Source of the DNA: Myxococcota bacterium
GTDB lineage: Bacteria > Myxococcota_A > UBA9160 > UBA4427
DNA length: 52,228 nucleotides
Reading direction: 5' to 3'
Assembly (NCBI GenBank): GCA_028278345.1
Contig: JANQEL010000260.1
Location: 1-52,228 of the forward strand
Shown: one piece after another, positions 36,310 through 43,952 of the stretch
Layout of the letters: each line of letters begins with the position of its first letter
How positions within the stretch are numbered: the first letter of the stretch is position 1
Translations under genes and position numbers: made by a program
Notes under the pieces: model-generated
Database searches by the model: none
What the model saw: the letters and a program-made list of their open reading frames with translations, nothing else
What the model was told of the DNA's origin: nothing

Positions 36310-37025
36310 CAATCGTCTCCGCCGTCATCCTGTCGGCGAGCGAAGACGTAGCCCGCTCCGCGCACGGTGATGATGCGTTTCGGATGCTTCGGATCGTCTT
36401 CGATCGCCGCGCGGATCCGCGAGATGTGCACGTCGATGCTGCGGTCGAAGGCTTCGAGGGCTTCGCCGCGTACCTTGTCCATCAGCTGGTCGCGGGAGAG
36501 TACGCGGCCTGCGTTCTGGGCGAGCACGAGCAGCAATGCGAACTGGTGGCTCGTGATGTCGATCTCGTGGCCATCGAGACGCGCCCGCCGCGCGTCCGAG
36601 TCGATCTCGAGGCGACCGAACCGCAGCGGCGCCGCACCGGCGGCAGGTGCACTACCGCGGCGTCGCAAGATCGCGCGCAGCCGAGCCAACAACTCTCGCG
36701 GGTTGAACGGCTTCGGCAGGTAGTCGTCGGCCCCGAGTTCGAGCCCCACGATGCGGTCGGTGTCCTCGCCGCGCGCCGTCAACATGAGGATCGGCAGGTC
36801 GCCGTGGCTTTCATCCGCGCGGATGCGTCGACAGACCTCGAAGCCGTCGATGTCGGGCAACATCACGTCGAGGATCAGGGCCGCGAAGTTCGAACCCGCG
36901 AGCTCGGCGAGCCCCGCCCCGGCGTTCGGGCGGGCGACCAGGTCGAAACCGAAATCGGCGAGGTACTCGGCCAGCATGGCCGAGAGGTTCTCGTCGTCTT
37001 CGATCATCAGTACCCGGTCGCCCAC
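36309..37025 (-). CDS. CpxR/OmpR-family response regulator
   Basis: A 238-residue regulator. The receiver domain (1-120) has the acidic pair ED-D (residues 9-11), phospho-acceptor Asp53 in LILDVMLPD, Thr in MLTARG and Lys105 in DYLPKPFNPREL. The winged-helix DNA-binding domain (about 135-230) ends 'RIITVRGAGYVFARRQ', typical of the OmpR/PhoB group. The start is GTG at 37025, without a strong ribosome site; it lies 9 bp after the CpxP-like stop, consistent with coupling. It probably binds the repeat at 37723-37737 and autoregulates the operon (inference). Confidence 0.93.
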   Translation of the reverse strand: MGDRVLMIEDDENLSAMLAEYLADFGFDLVARPNAGAGLAELAGSNFAALILDVMLPDIDGFEVCRRIRADESHGDLPILMLTARGEDTDRIVGLELGADDYLPKPFNPRELLARLRAILRRRGSAPAAGAAPLRFGRLEIDSDARRARLDGHEIDITSHQFALLLVLAQNAGRVLSRDQLMDKVRGEALEAFDRSIDVHISRIRAAIEDDPKHPKRIITVRGAGYVFARRQDDGGDD

Positions 37026-37034
37026 GCTGGGAGT

Positions 37035-37631
37035 CTACCAATGGCGTCGGTGATGCCGATGCCGCTCGATGCGCTCGGTGATCTGGGCGCGCTGCTCGGG
37101 GGTGAGCATCTCGGAGACGTCGGCCATCGTGTCGGTGAAGATCTGCATCGCCTGTTCGGCACTCTCCATCGCCTGCTTCCGCTGGGCCTCGAGGGCTTCG
37201 CGGTCGACAGTTTCGCCGAACATGGCCTCGACCCATACCCCCCTCGACTCGCGGTGCTTCTCCACGATGGGGTGGAGGTCGTCGAAAGCGGTTTCGAGGC
37301 GGGCGTGGATCTGTTCGCGCACCGGCTCTTCGACGTCGAGCTTGCGCATCATCCAGCCTGCGGCGTACTGCATGTGTTCCTTCGCCTCTTCGGGGTCGTG
37401 GTGGCCCCGGCGGCCGAAGAAACCGTGCCCGCGGCGGTGGTGACCCCAACCGTGATGGTCGTCGGCCGCCTCCACGCAGGCTTCGCCTTCACACGATTCC
37501 TTGTCGGTGGCTTCGGCCCGGGTGGCTGCGATGGCGACCAACGCCAGCAGCATGGTCAGCACGCCGACGATGGGAAGGCCCCAGCCGTCGAGTCGAAAGA
37601 AAGAGGTATTGCCCTGGTCCTGGTACGACAT
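37035..37631 (-). CDS. Spy/CpxP-family periplasmic protein
   Basis: A 198-residue protein. A membrane or signal segment (about 19-37, LPIVGVLTMLLALVAIAATRAEA) precedes a His/Gly-rich stretch (HHGWGHHRRGHGFFGRRGHH) that may bind metal. The helical region contains 'MLTPEQRAQI', the LTxxQ motif of Spy/CpxP proteins, which act as periplasmic chaperones and hold the CpxA sensor inactive. The C-terminus is again His-rich (RHRHHRRHW). ATG at 37631 has GGGAG 8 nt upstream. Gene order CpxP-like, regulator, kinase on one strand matches an envelope-stress operon, though E. coli cpxP is divergent from cpxRA. Confidence 0.82.
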   Translation of the reverse strand: MSYQDQGNTSFFRLDGWGLPIVGVLTMLLALVAIAATRAEATDKESCEGEACVEAADDHHGWGHHRRGHGFFGRRGHHDPEEAKEHMQYAAGWMMRKLDVEEPVREQIHARLETAFDDLHPIVEKHRESRGVWVEAMFGETVDREALEAQRKQAMESAEQAMQIFTDTMADVSEMLTPEQRAQITERIERHRHHRRHW

Positions 37632-37722
37632 GGTTCTTGCTCCCGTCTTAGGAGGCTCGCCGCGTCTTGCGAGCCGTCGACGGGAACATCGGCCGGGGGC
37701 GTTTCAGGCCGATTTCGCGAAT

Positions 37723-37737
37723 GCAAAGTTGTGTAAA
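37723..37737. promoter_or_regulatory. Cpx-box-like direct repeat upstream of the CpxP-like operon
   Basis: On the plus strand GCAAA, a 5-nt spacer GTTGT, then GTAAA. The E. coli CpxR consensus is GTAAA-N5-GTAAA, so this differs at one base with exact spacing. It lies about 95 bp before the CpxP-like ATG. Its minus-strand reading TTTACA could overlap a -35. The orientation is opposite to the gene, which weakens the case slightly. Confidence 0.5.
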
Positions 37738-37765
37738 GCACTCGCGCGGGCGTGTCGGGGAGCCC

Positions 37766-40246
37766 TCAGGGCTGCGAGGGCGCGGCGTCGGCGATGTCGA
37801 TGACATCACCATCGCGGGTGCGGCTGCCGCGGGTGGCCAGGGTCATCAGCGCGGGGGCCACGATGAGGTCGGCGAGGAAGGCGGTCGCGGCTCCGGTGGC
37901 GGCGAGGAAGCCGAAGTTCTGGGTGTTGACCATCGAGGCCATCAGGAACACCCCGAAGCCGCCGGTGAGCACCAGGCTCGTGAAGAGCAGGGCGGCGCCG
38001 GTCGTCTCGAGGGTCGCGCGGATCGCGAGCTTCGAATCGCCGAGCTCCGTGAAGTAGATGCGGAACTTGTGCATGAAGTGGATGGTGTCGTCGACGGCGA
38101 GCCCGATCACCATCGCGCCGATCATCATCGTGGTGGCGTCGATCGGCATGCCGAGCCAACCCATCATGCCGATCGTCACGACCATGGGGATCAAGTTGGG
38201 GATCATGCTCATGACGCCGAGGCGCAGATCCTTCAGCAGGAAGATCATGATCGGCGTGATGATCAGGAGCGCGATCGCGTAGGAGCGCGCCATGCTGGAG
38301 ATCACCGCGCTCATCACGCTGGCCAGCACCGGCATGAAGCCCGTCATCTCGACGTCGATGTCGGGCCCCACGGTCTGCGTGATCTCGACGCGCACCTGCT
38401 CGATGAAATCCTCGTAGAGCAGGGCGTCCACGAAGGGAGCGCGGAGCGAGAGGCGCGCCGTCTGGAACTGGGTGTCGACGATCTCTTCGAGGTCGTCGAC
38501 GCCACTGTTCTCGAACAGCAGGAGTTCCTGGGCGATCAACGCGCGATCGTCGGGTACGACGCGGAAGTCGTCGCGGTTCTCGTTCAGCGCCTGGTGGGTT
38601 TCCTTCACGATGTCGACGATCGATACCGCCTGGCCGATGTAGAGCTCACCAGCGTCGATCGTCTCGGCCCGCTTGCCCGCCGCTTCGATCTTCCGCAGGA
38701 CGTCGGGTTCGTGGAGACCGTTTTCCTTCCCGGTGTCGAGCACGACTTCGAGGGACATCGTGCCGCGGAGCTTCTCGTCGAGGAGCAGCGCCGACTCGCG
38801 AATCGGATCGCCGGGCTCGAACCAATCGGTTGCGCGGTGGCTGAAGCGGGCGAGCGACGCGCCGTAGATGAAGAACGAGAGCACGGCCGCCGTGCACATG
38901 AGCACCGCCACCGGACGGTCGGCAGAGACATCCCCGATGCGAACCAACACCCGCGTCATGGCGCGCCCGGTGCCGCCGCGCTTCGCACTGCGCGGCGCGC
39001 GCAGGGGGATCACCGATAGCAGGGCGGGCAGCAGCACCAGCGTGTACACGAGGGCGAGCATCACGCCGATCGGGGCGACGATGCCGAGATGCGCCACCGG
39101 AGCCATCGAGGCGCCGCGGAACGATGCCATCCCCGCGGCCGTCGTGATGCTCGTCATCACCACCGCGAGCCCCGAGTGTCCGACCGCGTAGATCACGGCG
39201 TCGTTCTGGGCGTCGCCCGTGCGAAGCCGCTGGAAGACGATCGTCAGGATGTGGACCGCATCGCAGATCCCGACCGAGAGCAGGAAGACGGGCAGGATCT
39301 GCACGGCATTCGAGCCCGGGATCTCGATCCAGACCATGATGCCGATCGACGCCATGACGGAGAGCAGCACCACCACGACGGGAAGCACCGAGCCCGAAGC
39401 CCGACGGAACAGCATGTAGAGCAGGGTCATCATGATCAGGACCGAAACCGCCATGAAGGGACCCATGTCGCGCTCCATCGCGCGATTGATGTGATCGGTG
39501 ACCGCGAGCGCGCCGCCGAGATGGATCTCGAAGTCGTCGCTCCGGTAGCTCTCTACGATGTCCTTCAACTTCGCGATCAGCGCATCGTTCTCGGTGGCCG
39601 TGAGGAGGACGAGTTCTTCTTCGTCACCACTGCCGGTGTCGTCGAAGCCCGCGAGGGCATCGACTTCGTTCGTCGCCGAGTAGGTGAATGGCTTGATGGT
39701 GATGGTGGTGAGGGTTCCGTCCTCGGAAACGAGGGCGTTGCGATAGAGCGGATTCGCGAGCACGCGCTCGCGCAGGCCTGCGAGGGTGGGGGCCGGGTCG
39801 GCGGGCCATTCGTCGAGCCAACCGTCGAGCAGGTCTTCGACGATCAGCTCGTCGCCTTCACCGCGCGTCGAACGCGCGTTGAAGAGGCTCGTCACCTCCG
39901 CGACGTAGGGCACCTCGTCTTCGATCGCGATGTGGAGGCGGCGGAGTTTCTTCAGGAAGCCGGCGTCGTAGACGTCGGGAGGCGCGATCGCGACGATCAC
40001 GCGGTCGTCGCGATCGAAGCGGTCGCGGAACACGCGGTAGCGGATGTTCGCGGGGTCGTCGGGGCGGAGGAAGCTCTCCGTCGAATTGTCGACGACCAGC
40101 TGGGGCACGTAACTCACGCACCATGCGGTCGCGAGTAGTGACAGCGCGATCGCCCACCGGCGGTGTCGGACCACGAAGCGACCCCAGGCGGTGAGCAGGG
40201 CTTCGCTTCGGCTCGTGATCTTTCGGCTGTCGCTGCTCTCGCTCAT
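37766..40246 (-). CDS. RND-superfamily (MMPL/HpnN-like) exporter
   Basis: An 826-residue inner-membrane protein with the RND arrangement: helix 1, a large periplasmic loop (about 55-240), five helices (about 260-430), then a second repeat with helix 7 (about 460), another loop and five helices (about 650-805). 'VDNSTESFLRPDDPANIRY' and 'GHSGLAVVMTSITTAAGMASF' are typical of the MMPL/SSD-like group that exports lipids or hydrophobic compounds. 'LAVDDTIHFMHKFR' supplies the charged helix-10 residues of the proton path. ATG at 40246 follows CGGAAG. No membrane-fusion or outer-membrane partner is adjacent. Confidence 0.9.
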   Translation of the reverse strand: MSESSDSRKITSRSEALLTAWGRFVVRHRRWAIALSLLATAWCVSYVPQLVVDNSTESFLRPDDPANIRYRVFRDRFDRDDRVIVAIAPPDVYDAGFLKKLRRLHIAIEDEVPYVAEVTSLFNARSTRGEGDELIVEDLLDGWLDEWPADPAPTLAGLRERVLANPLYRNALVSEDGTLTTITIKPFTYSATNEVDALAGFDDTGSGDEEELVLLTATENDALIAKLKDIVESYRSDDFEIHLGGALAVTDHINRAMERDMGPFMAVSVLIMMTLLYMLFRRASGSVLPVVVVLLSVMASIGIMVWIEIPGSNAVQILPVFLLSVGICDAVHILTIVFQRLRTGDAQNDAVIYAVGHSGLAVVMTSITTAAGMASFRGASMAPVAHLGIVAPIGVMLALVYTLVLLPALLSVIPLRAPRSAKRGGTGRAMTRVLVRIGDVSADRPVAVLMCTAAVLSFFIYGASLARFSHRATDWFEPGDPIRESALLLDEKLRGTMSLEVVLDTGKENGLHEPDVLRKIEAAGKRAETIDAGELYIGQAVSIVDIVKETHQALNENRDDFRVVPDDRALIAQELLLFENSGVDDLEEIVDTQFQTARLSLRAPFVDALLYEDFIEQVRVEITQTVGPDIDVEMTGFMPVLASVMSAVISSMARSYAIALLIITPIMIFLLKDLRLGVMSMIPNLIPMVVTIGMMGWLGMPIDATTMMIGAMVIGLAVDDTIHFMHKFRIYFTELGDSKLAIRATLETTGAALLFTSLVLTGGFGVFLMASMVNTQNFGFLAATGAATAFLADLIVAPALMTLATRGSRTRDGDVIDIADAAPSQP

Positions 40247-40313
40247 GGGCTTCCGATGGCGCGCGGCGGGTACCTTGCCGCGAAGGTCGGGCGGGCGCGC
40301 GCATCGGATCGAT

Positions 40314-40332
40314 GCGCAGCTCATCGCTGCGC
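40314..40332. repeat. 7-bp perfect hairpin between the CHRD and RND genes
   Basis: GCGCAGC and GCTGCGC around loop TCATC, in the 187-bp gap on the minus strand between the CHRD stop and the RND start. It may terminate the CHRD transcript weakly (no T-tract) or sit in the RND leader. The gap contains no other clear signal. Confidence 0.35.
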
Positions 40333-40433
40333 TTGGCAGGATGAGGAGGCCCAGAGGCGGCCGTTGCCGATCGCCTGCCGCTCTCCATCGGCCTCTCGCA
40401 ACCGAATCTGGAGGCGCGGCGGCGCGTACGGAT

Positions 40434-41018
40434 TCAGGGTTCCGTTGTGGGCGGAGCCTCGGCCGAGATCGCGTGGCCGACGTTGCCGCGTATCTCGCCC
40501 CTGGGATGCGCGGTCGTCTGGATGCTCAGGTAGCCGCCCGAGTTCACGAGAACGATGAGAATCGAACCCGTCGGAAGCCTCTCGAAACCGGGCTGCACCT
40601 GTTCCCGCAGCACATGTTCTCCACTCATGTGTCCCTCGCGCGCCCGGGAAATCTCCGTGTTGGAGGGAAACTCGGTGAGTCGGCGCGCGGTGCTCTGATG
40701 CGCTCGCGCGGGGCCCCGCAGCTCGACCCCCGTGACCTCGCCCTCGAGATCGCTCCAGTGGAGCTCGTACTGCAGGAGCTTCGACGAGGTGTCGTACACC
40801 AGGCGGCCCACACCGCTGCCGCGGCTCTCGATCGCGGGTTCGTTCGGGCGCCCGTCATTGCGCTGCTTCGCGTCGAGCACGAACTCCCAGACCAGGCGCT
40901 GCCCGGCGGAAGGTTCGACGACGAGGCCGCCCATCTGCGCCCGGGACAGCGAAACGAGGCCTGCGAGCACCGCGACGAGCGCAAGGAGGAAGCGTGAAGA
41001 GCGAAACCAGCGAGCCAT
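40434..41018 (-). CDS. CHRD-domain exported protein
   Basis: A 194-residue exported protein. The signal peptide FLLALVAVLAGLVSLSRAQ is followed by a CHRD domain (about 40-185). 'GRLVYDTSSKLLQYELHWSDLEGEVTGVELRGPARAHQ' and the closing 'HPRGEIRGNVG' (G-E-I-R-G) are the family's landmarks. In animals this domain occurs in chordin; bacterial copies are common secreted proteins without a proven role. The longer frame upstream of ATG 41018 lacks a signal peptide and is read-through in GC-rich sequence. It is divergent from the VOC-MerR operon and upstream of the RND gene on the same strand. Confidence 0.82.
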   Translation of the reverse strand: MARWFRSSRFLLALVAVLAGLVSLSRAQMGGLVVEPSAGQRLVWEFVLDAKQRNDGRPNEPAIESRGSGVGRLVYDTSSKLLQYELHWSDLEGEVTGVELRGPARAHQSTARRLTEFPSNTEISRAREGHMSGEHVLREQVQPGFERLPTGSILIVLVNSGGYLSIQTTAHPRGEIRGNVGHAISAEAPPTTEP

Positions 41019-41130
41019 GGGAACCTTTTCGGCGGACGGCGCCGCAGACGAAGCCGCGAAGTATGCCAACCCCCGCTCGATCGGGGAGGGGGCCCTTCGA
41101 TACCTTCGCAGACCGCTCTCGACTCTGCTC

Positions 41131-41162
41131 TTGACTCTCCCACTGGGGCAGACCCCAAGCTC
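41131..41162 (+). promoter_or_regulatory. MerR-type promoter/operator of the VOC-MerR operon
   Basis: TTGACT (-35, 41131-41136) is followed by a GC-rich imperfect dyad (TCTCCCACTGGGGCAGA) and then a -10-like CAAGCT or AAGCTC. The 19-20 bp gap is longer than normal, as in promoters untwisted by MerR-family activators. It ends 36 bp before the VOC start, whose operon encodes a MerR protein. Confidence 0.55.
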
Positions 41163-41198
41163 TCCACACCGCCCCTCGAGGCGTTTGTGGAGGAAACG

Positions 41199-41612
41199 AT
41201 GAAGAATCTCTATCCCGTGATTCCCTGTGGCGACGTCGCCAAAGCCAGTTCGTTCTACGAGAAGCTGCTCGGCCTGAAGGCCGTGTTCGAGGCCGATTGG
41301 TTCGTGCAGCTCCAATATCCCGGTGCGCCCCACGTCGAAATGGCCTTCGTGCAGGTCGACCATCCGAGCGTGCCCGAAGGCTTCCGGATGCTGCCGTGTG
41401 GCGTGATCGTCACCGTGGAGACCGACGACGTCGATGCCGTACACGATGGCGCGCGCGAGCGTGGGAACGACATCGTGCTCGAGCTGCGCGATGAAGATTG
41501 GGGACAGCGACACTTCATGACGCGCGATCCCGAGGGCCTGCTCGTCGACGTCGTGAAGGTGATCCCGCCGAGTGAGGAGTTTGCGGCATCCTACGAAGCG
41601 GAGGGCGCGTAG
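41199..41612 (+). CDS. VOC-family protein (glyoxalase/bleomycin-resistance-like)
   Basis: A 137-residue single VOC domain. 'NLYPVIPCGDVAKASSFYEKLLGLKAVFEADWFVQL' matches the bleomycin-resistance and glyoxalase-like branch. 'VETDDVDAVHDGARERGNDIVLELRDEDWGQRHFMTRDPEGLLVDVVKVI' is the second half. The usual first His is replaced (VIPCGDV), so it may bind ligand without metal. ATG with GGAGG 5 nt upstream. The MerR gene starts 21 bp after the stop, so the MerR protein probably senses the same compound that this protein binds (inference). Confidence 0.85.
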   Translation: MKNLYPVIPCGDVAKASSFYEKLLGLKAVFEADWFVQLQYPGAPHVEMAFVQVDHPSVPEGFRMLPCGVIVTVETDDVDAVHDGARERGNDIVLELRDEDWGQRHFMTRDPEGLLVDVVKVIPPSEEFAASYEAEGA

Positions 41613-41633
41613 CGAGTGGATCTGGGGAACCTC

Positions 41634-42440
41634 ATGCCGATCGGGCGCTTCGCGCGCAGCTGCCGGCTGAGCGTGAAGGCGCTGCGCCACTACGACGAGC
41701 TCGGGCTGCTGGCCCCGGCCTTCGTGGATCCACAGTCGCGCTATCGCTACTACAGCCGCGAGCAGGCACGCGATGCCGTGATGATCGGCATGCTGCGTTC
41801 CCTCGATCTTCCCCTCGATGCCATTCGAGATCTCCTGCGGGCCAGCCCGGATGAGTTGAGCGCTCTGGTCGACGGCGAATCCGCGCGCATCGAAGCCGAG
41901 ATCGCGCGCAAGGAGTCGGCGCTGCTCTCCCTGCGTCATCTCTCCCACGCGGGCGGGCTCGCGGCCTATGAGGTCGACGTTCGCGAGCACCCTGCGCGCT
42001 TGGTCGCGCGGATGGGTGCCGTGACGGACGCCGCATCGCTGATCTCGGACACGACCGCCCTCGTCTATGCGCTCTTCGAAGCGGTTTCGCAGTGCAAGGC
42101 CGAGCCGCGCGAGTCCCCCTTCGTGCTCAATACCTTTCACGAAGATCGCGATCGCATCGAACTCGAAGCCTGTATCGAGATCGAGGCGAGCACCCGTGAC
42201 GCAGAGGCCTTGCTGCCGCCGCGGCTCGAACTCGCCGAACTCCCGGGCGGCTCGTTCGCGAGCCTGGTGCACGTCGGTCCCTACGAGACCCTGGGGCTCG
42301 CCCATCACGCTCTCATCGCGTGGATGCAGGAGCGCGGACACGCGACCGGCACCACCGTGTGGGAGTTCTATCGCAACGATCCGGCGGACGTCGCAACCGA
42401 AGCCCTGGAAACCGAAGTCGCGATCCCGATCGACGACTGA
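41634..42440 (+). CDS. MerR-family regulator with GyrI-like effector domain
   Basis: A 268-residue regulator. The MerR helix-turn-helix covers about 1-70 ('IGRFARSCRLSVKALRHYDELGLLAPAFVDPQSRYRYY'). A dimerisation coiled coil follows (about 80-112). The C-terminal GyrI-like/BmrR-type effector domain (about 118-265) includes 'HEDRDRIELEACIEI', 'GSFASLVHVGPYETLGLAHHALIAWM' and 'WEFYRNDP'. Such regulators sense drugs and activate promoters with a long spacer. ATG at 41634 gives the canonical MerR N-terminus; a GTG six codons upstream is possible. It likely acts on the promoter at 41131-41162 and so on its own operon. Confidence 0.9.
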   Translation: MPIGRFARSCRLSVKALRHYDELGLLAPAFVDPQSRYRYYSREQARDAVMIGMLRSLDLPLDAIRDLLRASPDELSALVDGESARIEAEIARKESALLSLRHLSHAGGLAAYEVDVREHPARLVARMGAVTDAASLISDTTALVYALFEAVSQCKAEPRESPFVLNTFHEDRDRIELEACIEIEASTRDAEALLPPRLELAELPGGSFASLVHVGPYETLGLAHHALIAWMQERGHATGTTVWEFYRNDPADVATEALETEVAIPIDD

Positions 42441-42446
42441 CGCGGC

Positions 42447-42854
42447 CTAGCGCGGATCGAGGCGATAGATCACCCGGCTCTCGTCGAAGCCTTCGAGTTC
42501 GGCCGGATCCTCGACGAGCACGGCCCGCAACGGATAGACCTTGTCGTGGATGCGCACGCGCACGTTCTGGTCTTCGCGGATGTGATCGAGCCAGGCGCGA
42601 CCTTCGGCCGGGTCGATGTAGAGGCGACCGTTCTTCACCACGTAGTTGAGTTCGACCGAGTAGGGATCCCCCGGACGCGTCTCGAGATCGATGAAGGTGT
42701 CGTCGGCGAAGCTGAAGTCGTTCGGCGGGTCGACCACCTCTCCCGAGAGACGACCTCCCGGAAACACCAGCAGCGGTCCACCGCAGGCGATCAGGTTGGC
42801 AGCCAGGGCCGCAGCAGCCACGCCCCGAAACCTCATTGCACCATGTGTTGACAT
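42447..42854 (-). CDS. Small lipoprotein, paralogous to the gene at 43953
   Basis: A 135-residue predicted lipoprotein. Signal peptide 'GVAAAALAANLIACGG' gives a lipobox Cys. The mature part begins GGRLSGEVVDPPNDFSF and continues 'GDPYSVELNYVVKNGRLYIDPAEGRAWLDHIREDQNVRVRIHDKVYPLRAVLVED...VIYRLDPR'. The gene at 43953 has the same order of landmarks (GGSLSG, 'S-I-Q-L-D', 'VRLRVGQQIFDATAELV', 'FRFVPRDE'), so the two are diverged duplicates. GGAGGGG precedes the ATG at 42854. The start overlaps the previous gene's end by 22 bp. Function is unknown. Confidence 0.75.
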   Translation of the reverse strand: MSTHGAMRFRGVAAAALAANLIACGGPLLVFPGGRLSGEVVDPPNDFSFADDTFIDLETRPGDPYSVELNYVVKNGRLYIDPAEGRAWLDHIREDQNVRVRIHDKVYPLRAVLVEDPAELEGFDESRVIYRLDPR

Positions 42855-43207
42855 GAATCCCCTCCAATCGTGAGCCAGGCGAGCAGGGCGAGGAGGAACG
42901 CGATCACGACGGTGAAGATCACGCGCGCACGATGCCACGCCTCGCGAAAGTGGGTGACCACTTCGGACGATTCGATCCCGGTGCGCAGTCGCACTTCCGT
43001 CCTTCGCAGCCCGATCACCGCAGCCACGTACATCGATTGCACGACGAACATGATCGCGACCACGAAGAGGCGGTTGTCCTCGAGCGCGCAGCGGGTTTCG
43101 ACCTCCGCGATCGCGGCGAAGAAACCCAGGGTATTCACCAGGGAGAAGGCCGCCACGGCGTCGCCGTAGCTCGACATGCGATCGGCGAGGGCTCGCTCTT
43201 CGCTCAT
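42833..43207 (-). CDS. Small membrane protein, function unknown
   Basis: A 124-residue protein with three predicted helices: about 18-34, 46-66 and 95-114 ('ARVIFTVVIAFLLALLAWLTIGG'). Between helices 2 and 3 is a charged segment (RRTEVRLRTGIESSEVV). No family is recognised. It lies 18 bp after the GFA-type gene and overlaps the next lipoprotein gene, so it is part of a five-gene minus-strand unit. Confidence 0.65.
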   Translation of the reverse strand: MSEERALADRMSSYGDAVAAFSLVNTLGFFAAIAEVETRCALEDNRLFVVAIMFVVQSMYVAAVIGLRRTEVRLRTGIESSEVVTHFREAWHRARVIFTVVIAFLLALLAWLTIGGDSCQHMVQ

Positions 43208-43225
43208 GTTCGCCCGGCCGTCCGA

Positions 43226-43633
43226 TCAGCCCGGCGTGCGATCGAAGCTGGGCAGGCCCTCGGGAATCTCGTGGAAGGGCTGCTGGTCGCAGGTGAAGAT
43301 CGCGACCTGCGGGCCTTCGAAGGCGGCGGGATCGTCCAGCGTGCCCACCTTGATGATCGATGCGCCGGGTAGCGCGGGGGCGAGACTCCGGATCTGGGTG
43401 CCGCACTCGCCGCAGAACTCGCGCGTCACGGGGTTCTCGAGGTCGCTGCGCGTGAAGCCCCTGGGCTCACCCCTGGTGTACTCGAAGCCGTCCGAGGGAA
43501 GCGCCATCGAGTAGTTGGGCCCGCCGCCGCTGACGTACTGGCACTCGCGGCAGTGGCATTGGATCTTCATCAGTGGATCACCGCTGGCCTTGTATCGCAG
43601 GGCGCCACAATAACATCCGCCTTCGATTTCCAT
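43226..43633 (-). CDS. GFA-family (Mss4-fold) zinc protein A
   Basis: A 135-residue protein of the glutathione-dependent formaldehyde-activating (GFA) superfamily. Cys pairs 'GGCYCGAL', 'CHCRECQ' and 'FCGECGTQI' form the two zinc sites of the Mss4-like fold. True GFA catalyses addition of formaldehyde to glutathione, but most family members have no shown activity. GAGGAG with an 8-nt spacer precedes the ATG. It sits between the NrtS-like and small membrane protein genes. Two more GFA-type genes lie at 46280 and 48368. Confidence 0.88.
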   Translation of the reverse strand: MEIEGGCYCGALRYKASGDPLMKIQCHCRECQYVSGGGPNYSMALPSDGFEYTRGEPRGFTRSDLENPVTREFCGECGTQIRSLAPALPGASIIKVGTLDDPAAFEGPQVAIFTCDQQPFHEIPEGLPSFDRTPG

Positions 43634-43661
43634 CCTCGTGCTCCTCTACTTCGATGCTTCG

Positions 43662-43946
43662 TTACTTCGTTTCTCGACCCGCGATGCTACCACGCGCGTC
43701 GAGGGTACTGGCGGCGTGTTCGCGCGTGGCTTGCACGCTCGAGAGCGTCGAAACCGTGTACGGCACGAGTATGGTCAACGCCATCTTGAAGAGCCGCACC
43801 GAATCGAACTCGCCGCGAAGCAGTGCATCGCCGTGATTGATCCCGATCAGAATCGCTCCGACCACCACCGCGTAGCCCAGGGCCCGGCGCACCACCGGTT
43901 TCGAGACGGCGACCGAGGTGAAGGAGGGCAGAGGCGATCGATCCAT
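43662..43946 (-). CDS. nrtS: NrtS-like small membrane protein
   Basis: A 94-residue protein with two helices: about 22-42 (LGYAVVVGAILIGINHGDALL) and 52-72 ('LFKMALTILVPYTVSTLSS'). The sequence 'INHGD' before the gap and 'ILVPYTVSTLSSVQA' in helix 2 match the NrtS family, reported as a small nitrate/nitrite transporter component. No nitrate or nitrite assimilation gene is nearby, so the transport role is not supported by context. It starts 6 bp after the lipoprotein stop, within the same unit. Confidence 0.7.
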   Translation of the reverse strand: MDRSPLPSFTSVAVSKPVVRRALGYAVVVGAILIGINHGDALLRGEFDSVRLFKMALTILVPYTVSTLSSVQATREHAASTLDARGSIAGRETK

Positions 43947-43952
43947 CGCGTT

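Noticed and set aside
37761..37773. Palindrome AGCCCT-C-AGGGCT at the RND stop codon as a terminator
   Set aside because: The stem is only 6 bp with a 1-nt loop, too tight for RNA, and no T-tract follows. I do not list it as a terminator.
41019..42341. A 635-residue minus-strand frame continuing upstream of the CHRD gene
   Set aside because: It runs antisense to the VOC and MerR genes, which have ribosome sites and clear domains. The CHRD signal peptide starts at 41018.
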